Shown: in pieces, positions 17,115-25,472 of the stretch
Layout of the letters: each line of letters starts with the position of its first letter
Position numbering within the stretch: position 1 is the first letter of the stretch
Assembly (NCBI GenBank): GCA_002355495.1
Contig: AP017424.1
Span: 7,753,501-7,817,500 of the forward strand
Source: Streptomyces laurentii
GTDB taxonomy: Bacteria > Actinomycetota > Actinomycetes > Streptomycetales > Streptomycetaceae
Reading direction: 5' to 3'
DNA length: 64,000 nt
Position numbers and translations under genes: made by a program
Notes under the pieces: model-generated
What the model was told of the DNA's origin: nothing
Seen by the model: the letters and a program-made list of their open reading frames with translations, nothing else
The model's database searches: none

Positions 17115-17170
17115 TCGCACGTCCGGGCGCCGCGCGCCCGGACACCCGGCCGGAACGCACCCGGCCGCGC

Positions 17171-17422
17171 TCAGCCGCTCCCCTCGCCGTACCGGCGCTC
17201 GAACCGCGCGATCCGGCCCTCGCTGTCCACGGTCCGCGCCTTCCCCGTGTAGAACGGGTGGCTCTCGGACGAGATCTCGACGTCGATCACCGGATAGGTG
17301 TTGCCGTCGTCCCACTCGATGGTCCGGTCGCTCGTCGCCGTCGACCGGGTGAGAAACGCGAACCCGGCGGTCCGGTCCCGGAACACCACCGGCTGGTACT
17401 CCGGCTGTTTGTCCTGCTGCAC
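17171..17422 (-). CDS. rpmE2: 50S ribosomal protein L31 type B (zinc-free)
   Basis: An 83-aa L31 of the C-minus type: QQDKQPEYQPVVFRDRTAGFAFLTRSTATSDRTIEWDDGNTYPVIDVEISSESHPFYTGKARTVD...FERRYG. The zinc-ribbon cysteines of type A L31 are absent, so it can replace the zinc form during zinc starvation. I chose GTG 17422, 4 nt after GAGGAGG, because it yields VQQDKQPE; an overlapping ATG is in another frame. In Streptomyces this gene is normally under Zur, but I see no AT-rich Zur box in the 17440-17640 upstream stretch. Confidence 0.88.
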   Translation of the reverse strand: MQQDKQPEYQPVVFRDRTAGFAFLTRSTATSDRTIEWDDGNTYPVIDVEISSESHPFYTGKARTVDSEGRIARFERRYGEGSG

Positions 17423-17640
17423 ATGTCCTCCTCGGACAGCCGTACGTCCCCGGTCCTGCCAGCCTCCCCGCGCACCGCCGCCGTGACCACGCCGCGCGCC
17501 CCGACCGGGTGACGGACCGGGTGACGGGTGACCCGGACGCGGGGGTGTTCGCCGTGATTCCCCGGGGACCACCGCGGGGATAGGGTCCGACAGGGGGAGC
17601 GGCAGCCGATCACCGGCCGTTCCCGTAAAGGGGGAAGTCC

Positions 17641-17862
17641 ATGACCGCGTTACTGATCCTGCTCGGCATCCTGACGGCCTGTGCCGTCCTGCTCATCGTC
17701 GTCCTGCTGCGCCGGACCACCAGCTCCACCGAGAACGCCGACGGCCTTCGCACGGAACAGACCGCCCGGGAGCAGGCCCACATGGACCGCTCGAACTTCT
17801 CGACGATGGCCGTGCACTCCAGCCTGCCGACGATGACCGACCACCATCACCGCAGGCCCTGA
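17641..17862 (+). CDS. Small single-pass membrane protein
   Basis: A 73-aa protein with an N-terminal helix (LLILLGILTACAVLLIVVLL, residues 4-23) followed by Arg-Arg and a polar cytosolic tail rich in Thr/Ser/His ending HHHRRP. GGGGGAAG lies 4 nt before the ATG, supporting real translation. It is divergent from rpmE2. No known family; it could be a membrane micropeptide. Confidence 0.6.
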   Translation: MTALLILLGILTACAVLLIVVLLRRTTSSTENADGLRTEQTAREQAHMDRSNFSTMAVHSSLPTMTDHHHRRP

Positions 17863-18034
17863 CCGCCTGTCGGCGAACCACCCGGGCGGGGCATTGACCC
17901 GGACGGCGATGATCGCGAGACTCGGGCGTCGGCCGCCGTCGCGGCGGGCACCCGGCGCCACGACCCCGGTGCCGGGACCGCGCCGGCGGACCGTCACGTA
18001 TCCGATGACATGTGTGTCGCGACCAGGGGGCAAG

Positions 18035-18799
18035 ATGACCGGCCGGGTTCTTCCGTACGACGTGGTGGGCGGCGGTCCGCGCCGCGCCCTGGTCCTGCAC
18101 AACTGGTTCGGCGACCGCACGAGCTTCGCCCCGCTGCGGGACCATCTCGACCAGGCCGCCGGCAGCTGGGCCTTCCTGGACTGCCGGGGCTACGGCGAGG
18201 CGATCGACGCCGACGGCGAGTACACCATGGAGGAGGTCGCGGCGGACGCGCTCGCCGTCGCCGACGACCTCGGCTGGGACACCTTCTCCGTCGTCGGCCA
18301 CTCGATGGGCGGCAAGGCCGCCCAGCTCATGCTGCTCGACGCGCCGGAGCGGGTGCGGTCGCTGGTGGGGATCTCGCCGGTGCCGGCCTCCGGTTTCCCG
18401 CTGGACGAGGAGAGCTGGGCCCTGTTCGCCGGGGCCGCCGACGAACCCGGGCACCGCCGGATCATCATCGACCGGACGACCGGGGCGCGGTACGACGACG
18501 CGTGGCTGTCCGCGCTCGTCGACCGCTCGGTACAGCGTTCTTCCGCGACCGCGTTCCGCGCCTATCTCGACTCCTGGGCCCGCGACGACTTCCACGAGCG
18601 GGTCCGCGACCACCCGGCCCGCGTCCTGCTGGTGGTCGGCGCGCACGACCCGGCGCTCGGCCGCGAGACGATGGAGGCCACCTGGCTGCGCTGGTACCCC
18701 AACGCCCGGCTCACCGTGCTCCCGGACGCGGGCCACTACGCCCCGGAGGAGAGCCCGAAGGCGCTCGCCGAGGCCCTGGAGACCTTCCTGGCCGACTGA
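18035..18799 (+). CDS. Alpha/beta hydrolase
   Basis: A 254-aa alpha/beta hydrolase. The nucleophile elbow GHSMGG, the acid in LLVVGAHDPA and the catalytic histidine in DAGHYAPEESP are all in place, and VLHNWFGDRTSF holds the oxyanion-hole residues. I placed the start at ATG 18035 because AGGGGG lies 4 nt upstream and the protein begins at the first core strand; the in-frame extension to 17894 is Arg/Pro-rich and unlike protein. Substrate unknown; the 2-hydroxymuconate-semialdehyde hydrolase/haloperoxidase-like branch is closest by eye. Confidence 0.85.
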   Translation: MTGRVLPYDVVGGGPRRALVLHNWFGDRTSFAPLRDHLDQAAGSWAFLDCRGYGEAIDADGEYTMEEVAADALAVADDLGWDTFSVVGHSMGGKAAQLMLLDAPERVRSLVGISPVPASGFPLDEESWALFAGAADEPGHRRIIIDRTTGARYDDAWLSALVDRSVQRSSATAFRAYLDSWARDDFHERVRDHPARVLLVVGAHDPALGRETMEATWLRWYPNARLTVLPDAGHYAPEESPKALAEALETFLAD

Positions 18800-18825
18800 C
18801 CGGCCCGGGCTTCGCCCCGCCCTCG

Positions 18826-18858
18826 CCGCCCCCGCTGGAGTACCGAAGGCGGGGGCGG
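18826..18858 (+). terminator. Terminator hairpin
   Basis: A 10-bp GC-only inverted repeat (CCGCCCCCGC / GCGGGGGCGG) with a 13-nt loop, just after the alpha/beta hydrolase gene. The remainder of 18859-19195 is a gene-free leader to the cholesterol oxidase gene; its last 110 bp are AT-richer than average and presumably hold the promoter. Confidence 0.7.
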
Positions 18859-19195
18859 TCTCATGTCCGGGTCAGAGCCTTTGCCGTCCGCCGAGTGACG
18901 GCCGTGTCCCCGGTGTCCAGCGGAAGCCGCACGTGCGTGTCGGCGACCTCGGGAACACCGGCGAAGGGCGCGAGCGCGCACCCGGCCCGGGCCCGCCGCG
19001 CCCACGAAGGCGACTCCGCCTCGGCCGGGGCTGTCTCCCAGCCATGTGTCATGTCCGGCATGCCCTGAGAATCTCATGGCCGGTTGGGAAGGGAGGGGCG
19101 AATTCCGGCCGCAAGTTACCAGTCGGTTTCTCGTGACTTCGGTAGGTCCCACAGCTACAACGTGTTCCCATTCACTCCACGGTGAGGAACACCCC

Positions 19196-20869
19196 ATGAG
19201 TGAGAGATCTTTTTCAGCCGAGGCCTCCCGAGGTCTGACCCGCCGCCGGTTCGTGACGGGAACGGGCTCCGTCCTCGGCGGTCTCGCGCTTCTCGGCCCT
19301 ACCGCGCCCACCGCGTACGCCGCCGGAACGGGCGAGGCCACCGCGGCGCGTACCGACTCCCTCCTCGCCCCGATCGAGTCCGGCGCCCGGATCCCCGTCC
19401 TCGTCGTCGGCACCGGCTACGGCGGCGCTGTCGCCGCTCTCCGGCTGGCCCAGGCCGGGGTCGACGTCCACATGGCCGAGATGGGCATGGCCTGGGACAC
19501 CCCGGGCTCCGACGGGAAGATCTTCGCCAACACCACCCGGCCCGACCAGCGCTCCTTCTGGCTGCGCACCCGCACCAAGCAGCCGCTGTGCCAGTTCCTC
19601 GGCTACCCCATCGACAAGGACATCCCCCGCTACACCGGCGCCCTCGACGCGGAGGACTTCGCCGGCATCACCGTCTACCAGGGCCGGGGCGTCGGCGGCG
19701 GCTCGCTCGTCAATGGCGGCATGGCCGTCACCCCGCGCCGGGAGATCTTCCCGGCCCTCCTGCCGACCGTCGACCCCGGCGCGATGTACGACGTCTACTA
19801 CCCGCGCGCCAACCAGGCTCTCGGCGTCGGCTCGGTGGACCGCGCCTGGTGGGAGGGGGCCGACTGCTACCAGTACGCGCGCGTGGGCCGTAAGCACGCC
19901 GAACGCTCCGGCTTCCCCTTCGTCTTCGTGCCCGGCGTCTACGACTGGGACTACATGAAACAGGAGGCCGCCGGCGCGGTGCCCCGGTCCGCCCTGGACG
20001 GCGAGGTCATCTACGGCAACAACCACGGCAAGAAGTCCCTGCCGAAGACCTATCTGGCGCAGGCCGCCGCGACCGGCCGGGTCACCGTCTCCCCGCTCCA
20101 CGAGGTCACCACCGTGACGCCCGCGGCCGGGGGCGGCTACACCGTCACCCTGAACCGGCTCGACACCACCGGCGCGACCGTCGAGACGAAGACCGTCACG
20201 GCCGGCCGGGTGTTCTTCGCCGGCGGCAGCGTCGGTACGGGCAAACTCCTCACCCGGCTCCGGGACACCGGTGCCCTGCCCGCCCTCAACGACCAGGTCG
20301 GCAAGGGCTGGGGCGACAACGGCAACGTCATGTGCGGCCGGGCCAACCACCTGTGGGACCCCACCGGCGCGCTCCAGTCCTCCATGCCCACCGCCGGCAT
20401 CGACAACTGGGACGCCGGCGGGGCCTTCGCCGAAGTCGCGCCGCTGCCCACCGGCATCGAGACCTTCGCCTCTTTCTACCTCGCCATCACCCGCACCCCG
20501 CGCCGCGCCGAGTTCCGCTGGAACCCGGCGGCCGGACGCGTCGACCTCACCTGGGACCGGGCCTGGAAGCAGACCTCCATCGACGCCGCGAAGACCATCT
20601 TCGACAAGATCAACGCCAAGGAGGGCACGGTCTACCGCAGCGATCTGTTCGGCGCGTACAAGATCTGGGGCGACCACCTCACCTACCACCCGCTCGGCGG
20701 AGCCGTCCTCGACCGGGCCACCGACAACTACGGCCGCCTGCACGGCTACACCGGTCTGTACGTGATCGACGGCGCGCTGATCCCCGGCAGTACCGGCGTC
20801 AACCCGTTCGTCACCATCACCGCCCTCGCCGAACGCAACATCGAGAAGATCATCGCCACGGATCTGTGA
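19196..20869 (+). CDS. choA: Secreted cholesterol oxidase (class I, FAD)
   Basis: A 557-aa exported flavoenzyme that oxidises and isomerises cholesterol to cholest-4-en-3-one. It has a Tat signal (TRRRFVTGTGSVLGG, cleavage near residue 42), the FAD-binding VVGTGYGGAVAALRLAQAG, QGRGVGGGSLVNGG, and catalytic regions matching Streptomyces ChoA: ETFASFYLAIT (Glu), TYHPLGGAVL (His) and NPFVTITALAERN (Asn). Size is close to the 546-aa SA-COO precursor. RBS GAGGAA precedes ATG 19196. The usual upstream choP cytochrome P450 is absent, so the gene stands alone. Confidence 0.95.
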   Translation: MSERSFSAEASRGLTRRRFVTGTGSVLGGLALLGPTAPTAYAAGTGEATAARTDSLLAPIESGARIPVLVVGTGYGGAVAALRLAQAGVDVHMAEMGMAWDTPGSDGKIFANTTRPDQRSFWLRTRTKQPLCQFLGYPIDKDIPRYTGALDAEDFAGITVYQGRGVGGGSLVNGGMAVTPRREIFPALLPTVDPGAMYDVYYPRANQALGVGSVDRAWWEGADCYQYARVGRKHAERSGFPFVFVPGVYDWDYMKQEAAGAVPRSALDGEVIYGNNHGKKSLPKTYLAQAAATGRVTVSPLHEVTTVTPAAGGGYTVTLNRLDTTGATVETKTVTAGRVFFAGGSVGTGKLLTRLRDTGALPALNDQVGKGWGDNGNVMCGRANHLWDPTGALQSSMPTAGIDNWDAGGAFAEVAPLPTGIETFASFYLAITRTPRRAEFRWNPAAGRVDLTWDRAWKQTSIDAAKTIFDKINAKEGTVYRSDLFGAYKIWGDHLTYHPLGGAVLDRATDNYGRLHGYTGLYVIDGALIPGSTGVNPFVTITALAERNIEKIIATDL

Positions 20870-20903
20870 CGGCCCGTCCCACCGGGCGGAACGCGGCGGG
20901 GAG

Positions 20904-20921
20904 GGGCCGGCGGACCGGCCC
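20904..20921. terminator. Weak bidirectional hairpin
   Basis: GGGCCGG-CGGA-CCGGCCC, a 7-bp stem between the convergent cholesterol oxidase gene and the 583-aa hypothetical gene. Confidence 0.45.
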
Positions 20922-20950
20922 ACCCCTTGCCGTGACCGTCGGTGCCGGCG

Positions 20951-22702
20951 TCACGCGTCCCCTCTCGGGTCCTCCTCCGCGAGCCGGTACAGCGCGTCGG
21001 CGACCCGAGCGGTCGGGGGTCTGCCGTCGTCCGCCAGTTTCCAGGTGAACCATCGCCCGGTGCTGTCCGTCGACCGCTGGACGAACGTGACGACCGTGGT
21101 GTCCGGGTTCCGGTAGTCGGTGTACGCGGAGGAGAAGGCCAGACCCCAGCGGGCCGACAACTCGGGCCGGTCCCGCAGGGCCGCGCCGAGCAGCCGCGCC
21201 ATGGTCCAGCCCGGCCACTCCCCGCCGCGGTCACCGGTCGCGCGGGCCAGCTCCGCGGTGTAGGCGGCGGCCTCGAACCGGTATGCGGGCGGTTCGGGCG
21301 CACGGGTGCGGGAAGGCGGGATCCCCGGGCGCCGCCAGTCGCGCCACACCACCGTGTCACCCTCGCGGACCACCGACACCCACAGTGCCCCGCAGCATCC
21401 CTCGGTGCACCAGGCCTCCGCGAGTTTCACCTCGCGCGGCTCGGCCGTGGCCGTGAGGGCGCCGCGGTCCAGCAGATGATCGGGGTGGCCGCCGGGGCCG
21501 TGCCCGAAGGACTCGGGCAGCAGCGGCCGGCCGTCGAGCAGGAACCGGGTCTCGACCGATCCCGGGTCGTCAGGATCGGGGTGGGCCACCTCGATCCGCA
21601 GCCGCCCGGGTGGGTCGGTCGCCCGGAACACCCGCTCCGTCGTGTGCCGCAGCCAGATCGCCCGGCGCCGTAGGGCGGGCGGGGCGTCGGCGGCCGGTTC
21701 GGCGAGGACCACGCCGGCCCACTCGGGGGAGAGGACCAGGGCGCCGAGCTCGTCCAGCAGCTGTTCGCGCTGTCCGTCGCGCCAGGGCAGCACGTGCGCC
21801 TGCCCGCTGTGCAGGTCGAGCGCGAGCGCGAGGAGGACGACGGCGTGCTCGGTGGTGGGCGGCAGCGCGCCGGCCCGTCGGACCAGCGCGTCGAAGGCCG
21901 CCGTGGCCTCGCGGTAGGCCAGGAGTTCGGGCTGGGTGCCCCGCGAGCTCGCCATCCGCGCCAGCAGCCGTCCCACCTGCGCGAGGAGCCGCGGATCGGC
22001 TGGGCCCTGGCCCGGCAACCCGGCCAGTCCGACGGCCTCGGCGATCCATCGGGCCGGCTCGGGGGCGATCGTACGGGCGCCCAGCGGTTGCCGGATCAGC
22101 CGCGACCGGATCTCCCGCCGGTCGCCGGAGAGCAGCGCGTCCACCAGCGGACGCGTCTCGGGCGAGCTGATCCGGGCATCCAGCTGCCGCAGCGCCGCGG
22201 TCTGCGGGTCCAGGGGTTCCAAGGCCGCCACCGCCAGGCTGAACAGGCCGCGCAGCCCGCAGAGGGCCTTGAGGTACGGCACGTCCTCGGCCTCGCCGAG
22301 CCGCCGCAGCAGCGCGAGGCCCACGCTCACCGGGCGGCGGGTGGTGCCCGTACGCGTCAGGTGGCGGCCGATCGCGCGGGCGGCGGCCTCGTCGTCGAGC
22401 GTCATGGCGAGCACGGCGCCGACCAAAGGGCCGTCATGGACGGGGAGTTCGGTCAGGAGGCGCTGAAGCTCCGCCATCGCGGCCGGGGAGTCGGGTCCGG
22501 CGAGGAGCGGACCGAGCGCCGCCTCGACGGCGGCGAAGGCACGTTTGCCCCGCGGCCCGTCTCGCTCGGGTTCGGGCGGCTCGTCGGGCAGGGGGTGACC
22601 GCCGCCGAACGGGCGGTCGGGACGGTCCTGCGCGAGGCGCAGGGCGTAGGTGTACAGGGAGGGCCGAGAGGTGAGCGCCGTGCGCTCCTGCGGCGCGCTC
22701 AC
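20951..22702 (-). CDS. Hypothetical 583-aa protein
   Basis: A large cytosolic protein without signal or membrane helices. Residues about 50-330 are strings of short Leu/Ala-rich helices resembling HEAT-like repeats (AFAAVEAALGPLL, AVLAMTLDDEAAARAIGRHL, LVDALLSGDRREIRSRLI). The C-terminal third changes to a mixed fold with a CTEGCCGALWVSV cysteine cluster and WPGWTMARLLGAAL. A GTG start at 22702 has only a weak ribosome binding site; the coding signal is continuous. I do not recognise a family. It lies alone, convergent with choA. Confidence 0.7.
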   Translation of the reverse strand: MSAPQERTALTSRPSLYTYALRLAQDRPDRPFGGGHPLPDEPPEPERDGPRGKRAFAAVEAALGPLLAGPDSPAAMAELQRLLTELPVHDGPLVGAVLAMTLDDEAAARAIGRHLTRTGTTRRPVSVGLALLRRLGEAEDVPYLKALCGLRGLFSLAVAALEPLDPQTAALRQLDARISSPETRPLVDALLSGDRREIRSRLIRQPLGARTIAPEPARWIAEAVGLAGLPGQGPADPRLLAQVGRLLARMASSRGTQPELLAYREATAAFDALVRRAGALPPTTEHAVVLLALALDLHSGQAHVLPWRDGQREQLLDELGALVLSPEWAGVVLAEPAADAPPALRRRAIWLRHTTERVFRATDPPGRLRIEVAHPDPDDPGSVETRFLLDGRPLLPESFGHGPGGHPDHLLDRGALTATAEPREVKLAEAWCTEGCCGALWVSVVREGDTVVWRDWRRPGIPPSRTRAPEPPAYRFEAAAYTAELARATGDRGGEWPGWTMARLLGAALRDRPELSARWGLAFSSAYTDYRNPDTTVVTFVQRSTDSTGRWFTWKLADDGRPPTARVADALYRLAEEDPRGDA

Positions 22703-22833
22703 CGGGCGGGGGAGAACTCGATTCCGTTGATCATGCGCCGATGGTGTCCGATCGCGCGCCGGTCGTCCAGTGGTTTGTGCGGCAGACCGGCAGACGGCCG
22801 GTCATCCGGGCGTGCGGTCACCCGGGCGTGCGG

Positions 22834-23343
22834 TCAGCCGGATACGGCCGTGGCGCCGGTCTCCGGCTCGGCGAGGCGCAGCGCCACGAACGGCACGGTG
22901 TCGCCGGGCAGTACATAGCGCTCGATCTCGACGAAGCCGCGCGCCCGCGCGAACCGCAGTCCCTCCGTATTGGTCGCGAGCACCGCGGTCTCCACACCCG
23001 CGTCGCTCAGCGTCCGGGCGTGCGCCAGGCCCCGCTCGTACAGCGCCGTTCCGAAGCCCCGGCCCCGGTACTCCGGCAGGATCCGGGAGATGACGGTGGC
23101 CGCGGGCGTCTCCTCGTCGGGCGGGCGGACGGTGGAGCAGCCGACCGGCACCCCGTCCGCGTAGGCGACGTCCAGCAGATTGCGGCCCGCGCGCTCGCGC
23201 ACCTGCTCCTCGGAGAGCGGCGCGGTGGGGATGATGGAGTTGTGGATCAGGCGCCAGTCCGCGAGGGGGGCGGGGGCGTCGGTGAGATCGGAGGTCCGGC
23301 CGTCGGAGGAAGCGGCGACACGGACGATGCGCAGGTCGGTCAT
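22834..23343 (-). CDS. GNAT family N-acetyltransferase
   Basis: A 169-aa GNAT protein. The acetyl-CoA-binding motif A is visible as SRILPEYRGRGFGTALYERGLAHARTLS, followed by AVLATNTEGLRFARARGFVEIERY. The start is ATG 23343 (MTDLRIVRVA); an upstream in-frame start adds 12 Arg-rich residues. It is divergent from the L,D-transpeptidase gene. Substrate unknown. Confidence 0.82.
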   Translation of the reverse strand: MTDLRIVRVAASSDGRTSDLTDAPAPLADWRLIHNSIIPTAPLSEEQVRERAGRNLLDVAYADGVPVGCSTVRPPDEETPAATVISRILPEYRGRGFGTALYERGLAHARTLSDAGVETAVLATNTEGLRFARARGFVEIERYVLPGDTVPFVALRLAEPETGATAVSG

Positions 23344-23492
23344 GAGGGCAGACAAGCGGCGCACCCGTCTCCCCGTCAACTGCTTTGCCCATGTCGCCCG
23401 AACGAGGGAGTGGGTCTGTGTGGGGTGACACTCGGCGACGCGGACCGGGTACCCATGTCCGCATTGCCCTCAGCCCCGGAGGTGGCCGGCCC

Positions 23493-24287
23493 ATGCCCGT
23501 CCGCAAGAGCACCGAGACGGTGCTCACGTGCGTCCTCGTCGCCGCCCTGGCGCTGACCGGCTGCGCCGTGCAGGTGCCGCCCGCCGCCGCGCCGGCCCCG
23601 GGCCCGCCGAGACCGTCGGGCCCGCCACACGCCCGGGAACAGGACGGCCGCCCCGCACCCGCCCGCATCCCCGCCCCGCCGTCGCCCGCTCCGGCGCGCC
23701 TGCCGGGCATCGGCCCGCTCACCCAGGCCCGCGTCCCCGACGGCACCACCCAGGCCCTCGTGGTCAGCGGCGACAACCCCGACGGCAACGTGATCACGGC
23801 CGTCCTCTACGAACGCGACCGGGTGACCGGCCGCTGGCGGCCCACCGCCGGACCCTGGACCGGCCACAACGCCCTGCGCGGCTGGACCGACGAGCACACG
23901 GCGGGCGATCTGCGCTCCCCGACCGGCGTCTACCGCATCGGCGACGCCGGCGGACGGCTCCCCGATCCCGGCGCACGGATCCCGTACGACGAGAACCCGC
24001 TGTACGCGGTCTCGGGCACCGGCTTCCTCGGCGAACCCCTCGAAGGCTCCTTCGACTACGTCGTCGCCATCGACTACAACCGGGTCCCCGGCACGGCCCC
24101 GCTCGACAAGGAGCGCCCGCTCGGCGACGACAAGGGCGGCGGGGTGTGGATCCACGTCGACCACGGCGGCCCCACCCAGGCCTGCGTCTCCCTGCCGTTC
24201 GAGAACATGTCGGAGCTGCTGCGCGCCCTCGATCCGACCCGCGGTCCGGTGATCGTCATGGGCCCCGCCGAGGTGCTCGTGGAGTGA
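23493..24287 (+). CDS. L,D-transpeptidase-like lipoprotein (YkuD domain)
   Basis: A 264-aa exported protein. It has a lipoprotein signal peptide with lipobox ALTGC (Cys near residue 21), a Pro/Ala-rich wall-spanning linker (25-75), then a YkuD-type catalytic domain: RSPTGVYRIGDAGG and the active-site region GGGVWIHVDHGGPTQACVSL with catalytic His and Cys. Such enzymes make 3-3 peptidoglycan cross-links or anchor proteins. GGAGG stands 10 nt before ATG 23493. Compared with canonical SxGCxR, the motif TQACVSL is altered, so activity is likely but not certain. Confidence 0.82.
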   Translation: MPVRKSTETVLTCVLVAALALTGCAVQVPPAAAPAPGPPRPSGPPHAREQDGRPAPARIPAPPSPAPARLPGIGPLTQARVPDGTTQALVVSGDNPDGNVITAVLYERDRVTGRWRPTAGPWTGHNALRGWTDEHTAGDLRSPTGVYRIGDAGGRLPDPGARIPYDENPLYAVSGTGFLGEPLEGSFDYVVAIDYNRVPGTAPLDKERPLGDDKGGGVWIHVDHGGPTQACVSLPFENMSELLRALDPTRGPVIVMGPAEVLVE

Positions 24288-24309
24288 GCGTCCGCGAAAC
24301 GGGAGGGGC

Positions 24310-24765
24310 TTACACGCCGGGCGCGGGCGTGACCGTGATCCCGTGCCGCGCGAACAGGGCCGCCGTGACCCCGTCCCCCGGCACCAGACCGCCGCCGAAC
24401 GACCCGTCGTACACCTGCCCCCGCCCGCACGAGGGGCTGCGCGGCATCAGCACCGCCTCGGCGCAGCCGGCCTCCCGGGCCGCGGCGAGCGCCCGCCGGG
24501 CGCCGTCGACGAACGGCTCCGTCACATCCGTGCCGGTGTCGTCCACCACCCGCGCCGTGCCGTCGAGGACCGCGTGCCCGTCGCCGCCGACCAGCTCGGC
24601 GGGCCGGCGCGGGGTGGCCAGACCGCCCGCCTGTTCCGGGCAGAACGGCACCGGCGTGCGCCCGGCGAGCAGCGTGTCCAGCGCGGCGGAGGGCTTGGCG
24701 CCGCCGTCCCAACGGCACGGGATCCCGCGCAGACAGGCACTGACCAGAACGGGTACGGATTCCAT
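24310..24765 (-). CDS. DUF523 protein (TudS-like Fe-S desulfidase family)
   Basis: A 151-aa DUF523 protein. The three conserved cysteines that hold the [4Fe-4S] cluster in thiouracil desulfidase TudS are present: VSACLRG (Cys11), VPFCPEQ (Cys42) and SPSCG (near 112); CRWDGG and PRRPAE also fit. Known members remove sulfur from thiouracil; native substrates in actinomycetes are undetermined. It lies 9 nt downstream of the CGNR regulator on the same strand, suggesting co-transcription. Confidence 0.85.
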   Translation of the reverse strand: MESVPVLVSACLRGIPCRWDGGAKPSAALDTLLAGRTPVPFCPEQAGGLATPRRPAELVGGDGHAVLDGTARVVDDTGTDVTEPFVDGARRALAAAREAGCAEAVLMPRSPSCGRGQVYDGSFGGGLVPGDGVTAALFARHGITVTPAPGV

Positions 24766-24774
24766 GCGGCCAGA

Positions 24775-25434
24775 CTACCGGGGGCCGTTCGGCGTGCCGG
24801 GCGCGGTGCTGTCCGGTTCTCCTCGGAGGGCGTCCTTCGCCCGGCGGTGGGCCGCGACCCGCTCGCGCGTCGCGCAGCGGCGCGAGCAGTAGCGGCGCCG
24901 CTCCCGGCCGCTGCCCAGCGGTACGAAGACGTCCTCGCAGGCGGCGGAGGCGCACACCCCGCCCGGGGCGCGGCCCCGTTCCCAGAGCAGCACCGCGAGC
25001 GTGAGGCACGAGGAGGCGAGGAACCACCGTGCCCACGGCGCGTCGTCGTCCGCGTCGACATGCGGGTGCCACGGGCTCGCGCCGCCGTGCGAGGTGAGCC
25101 GGAGCGGCCCGGTCCGCTCGGCGAGGAGCGCGTTGAGCCGCTCGGCCGCCGCGTCGACACCGTCCGCGGCGAAGACCGGCCGCAGCGCCGCGGCCGCCTC
25201 CCGCAGCTCCGGCAGATCCGCGCCGGTCAGGCCGAGCGGCTCGGTCTCGCCGTACGCGCGCAGCACCCCGGCGACCCGGTCGAGGGTGCCGTCAGCCGGT
25301 TCGCGGCTCAGTACGTTCACCAGGTCGGCGGCGCGCCGGGAGTTGGCGAGGGCGGAGTGCCGGGCGGCGTCCTCGGCCGGGAGCGGGGCCGGAGGCGGCA
25401 GGGGGAGCGGAGGCATCGGGCGAATGTAACGCAT
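24775..25434 (-). CDS. CGNR zinc finger (ABATE) transcriptional regulator
   Basis: A 219-aa protein with an N-terminal ABATE stress-sensing domain (SRRAADLVNVLSREP through LRLTSHGGA) and a C-terminal CGNR zinc finger: CASAACEDVFV...RRRYCSRRCATRERVAAHRR, which contains four metal-binding cysteines. These proteins are presumed DNA-binding regulators. Start is ambiguous between ATG 25434 and ATG 25416; neither has a clear ribosome binding site and the transcript may be leaderless. It is divergent from the MFS gene 38 bp away. Confidence 0.8.
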   Translation of the reverse strand: MRYIRPMPPLPLPPPAPLPAEDAARHSALANSRRAADLVNVLSREPADGTLDRVAGVLRAYGETEPLGLTGADLPELREAAAALRPVFAADGVDAAAERLNALLAERTGPLRLTSHGGASPWHPHVDADDDAPWARWFLASSCLTLAVLLWERGRAPGGVCASAACEDVFVPLGSGRERRRYCSRRCATRERVAAHRRAKDALRGEPDSTAPGTPNGPR

Positions 25435-25472
25435 GTTGTGGAGTTCTGAGTTACCCGCGTAGCGTCCGATCC

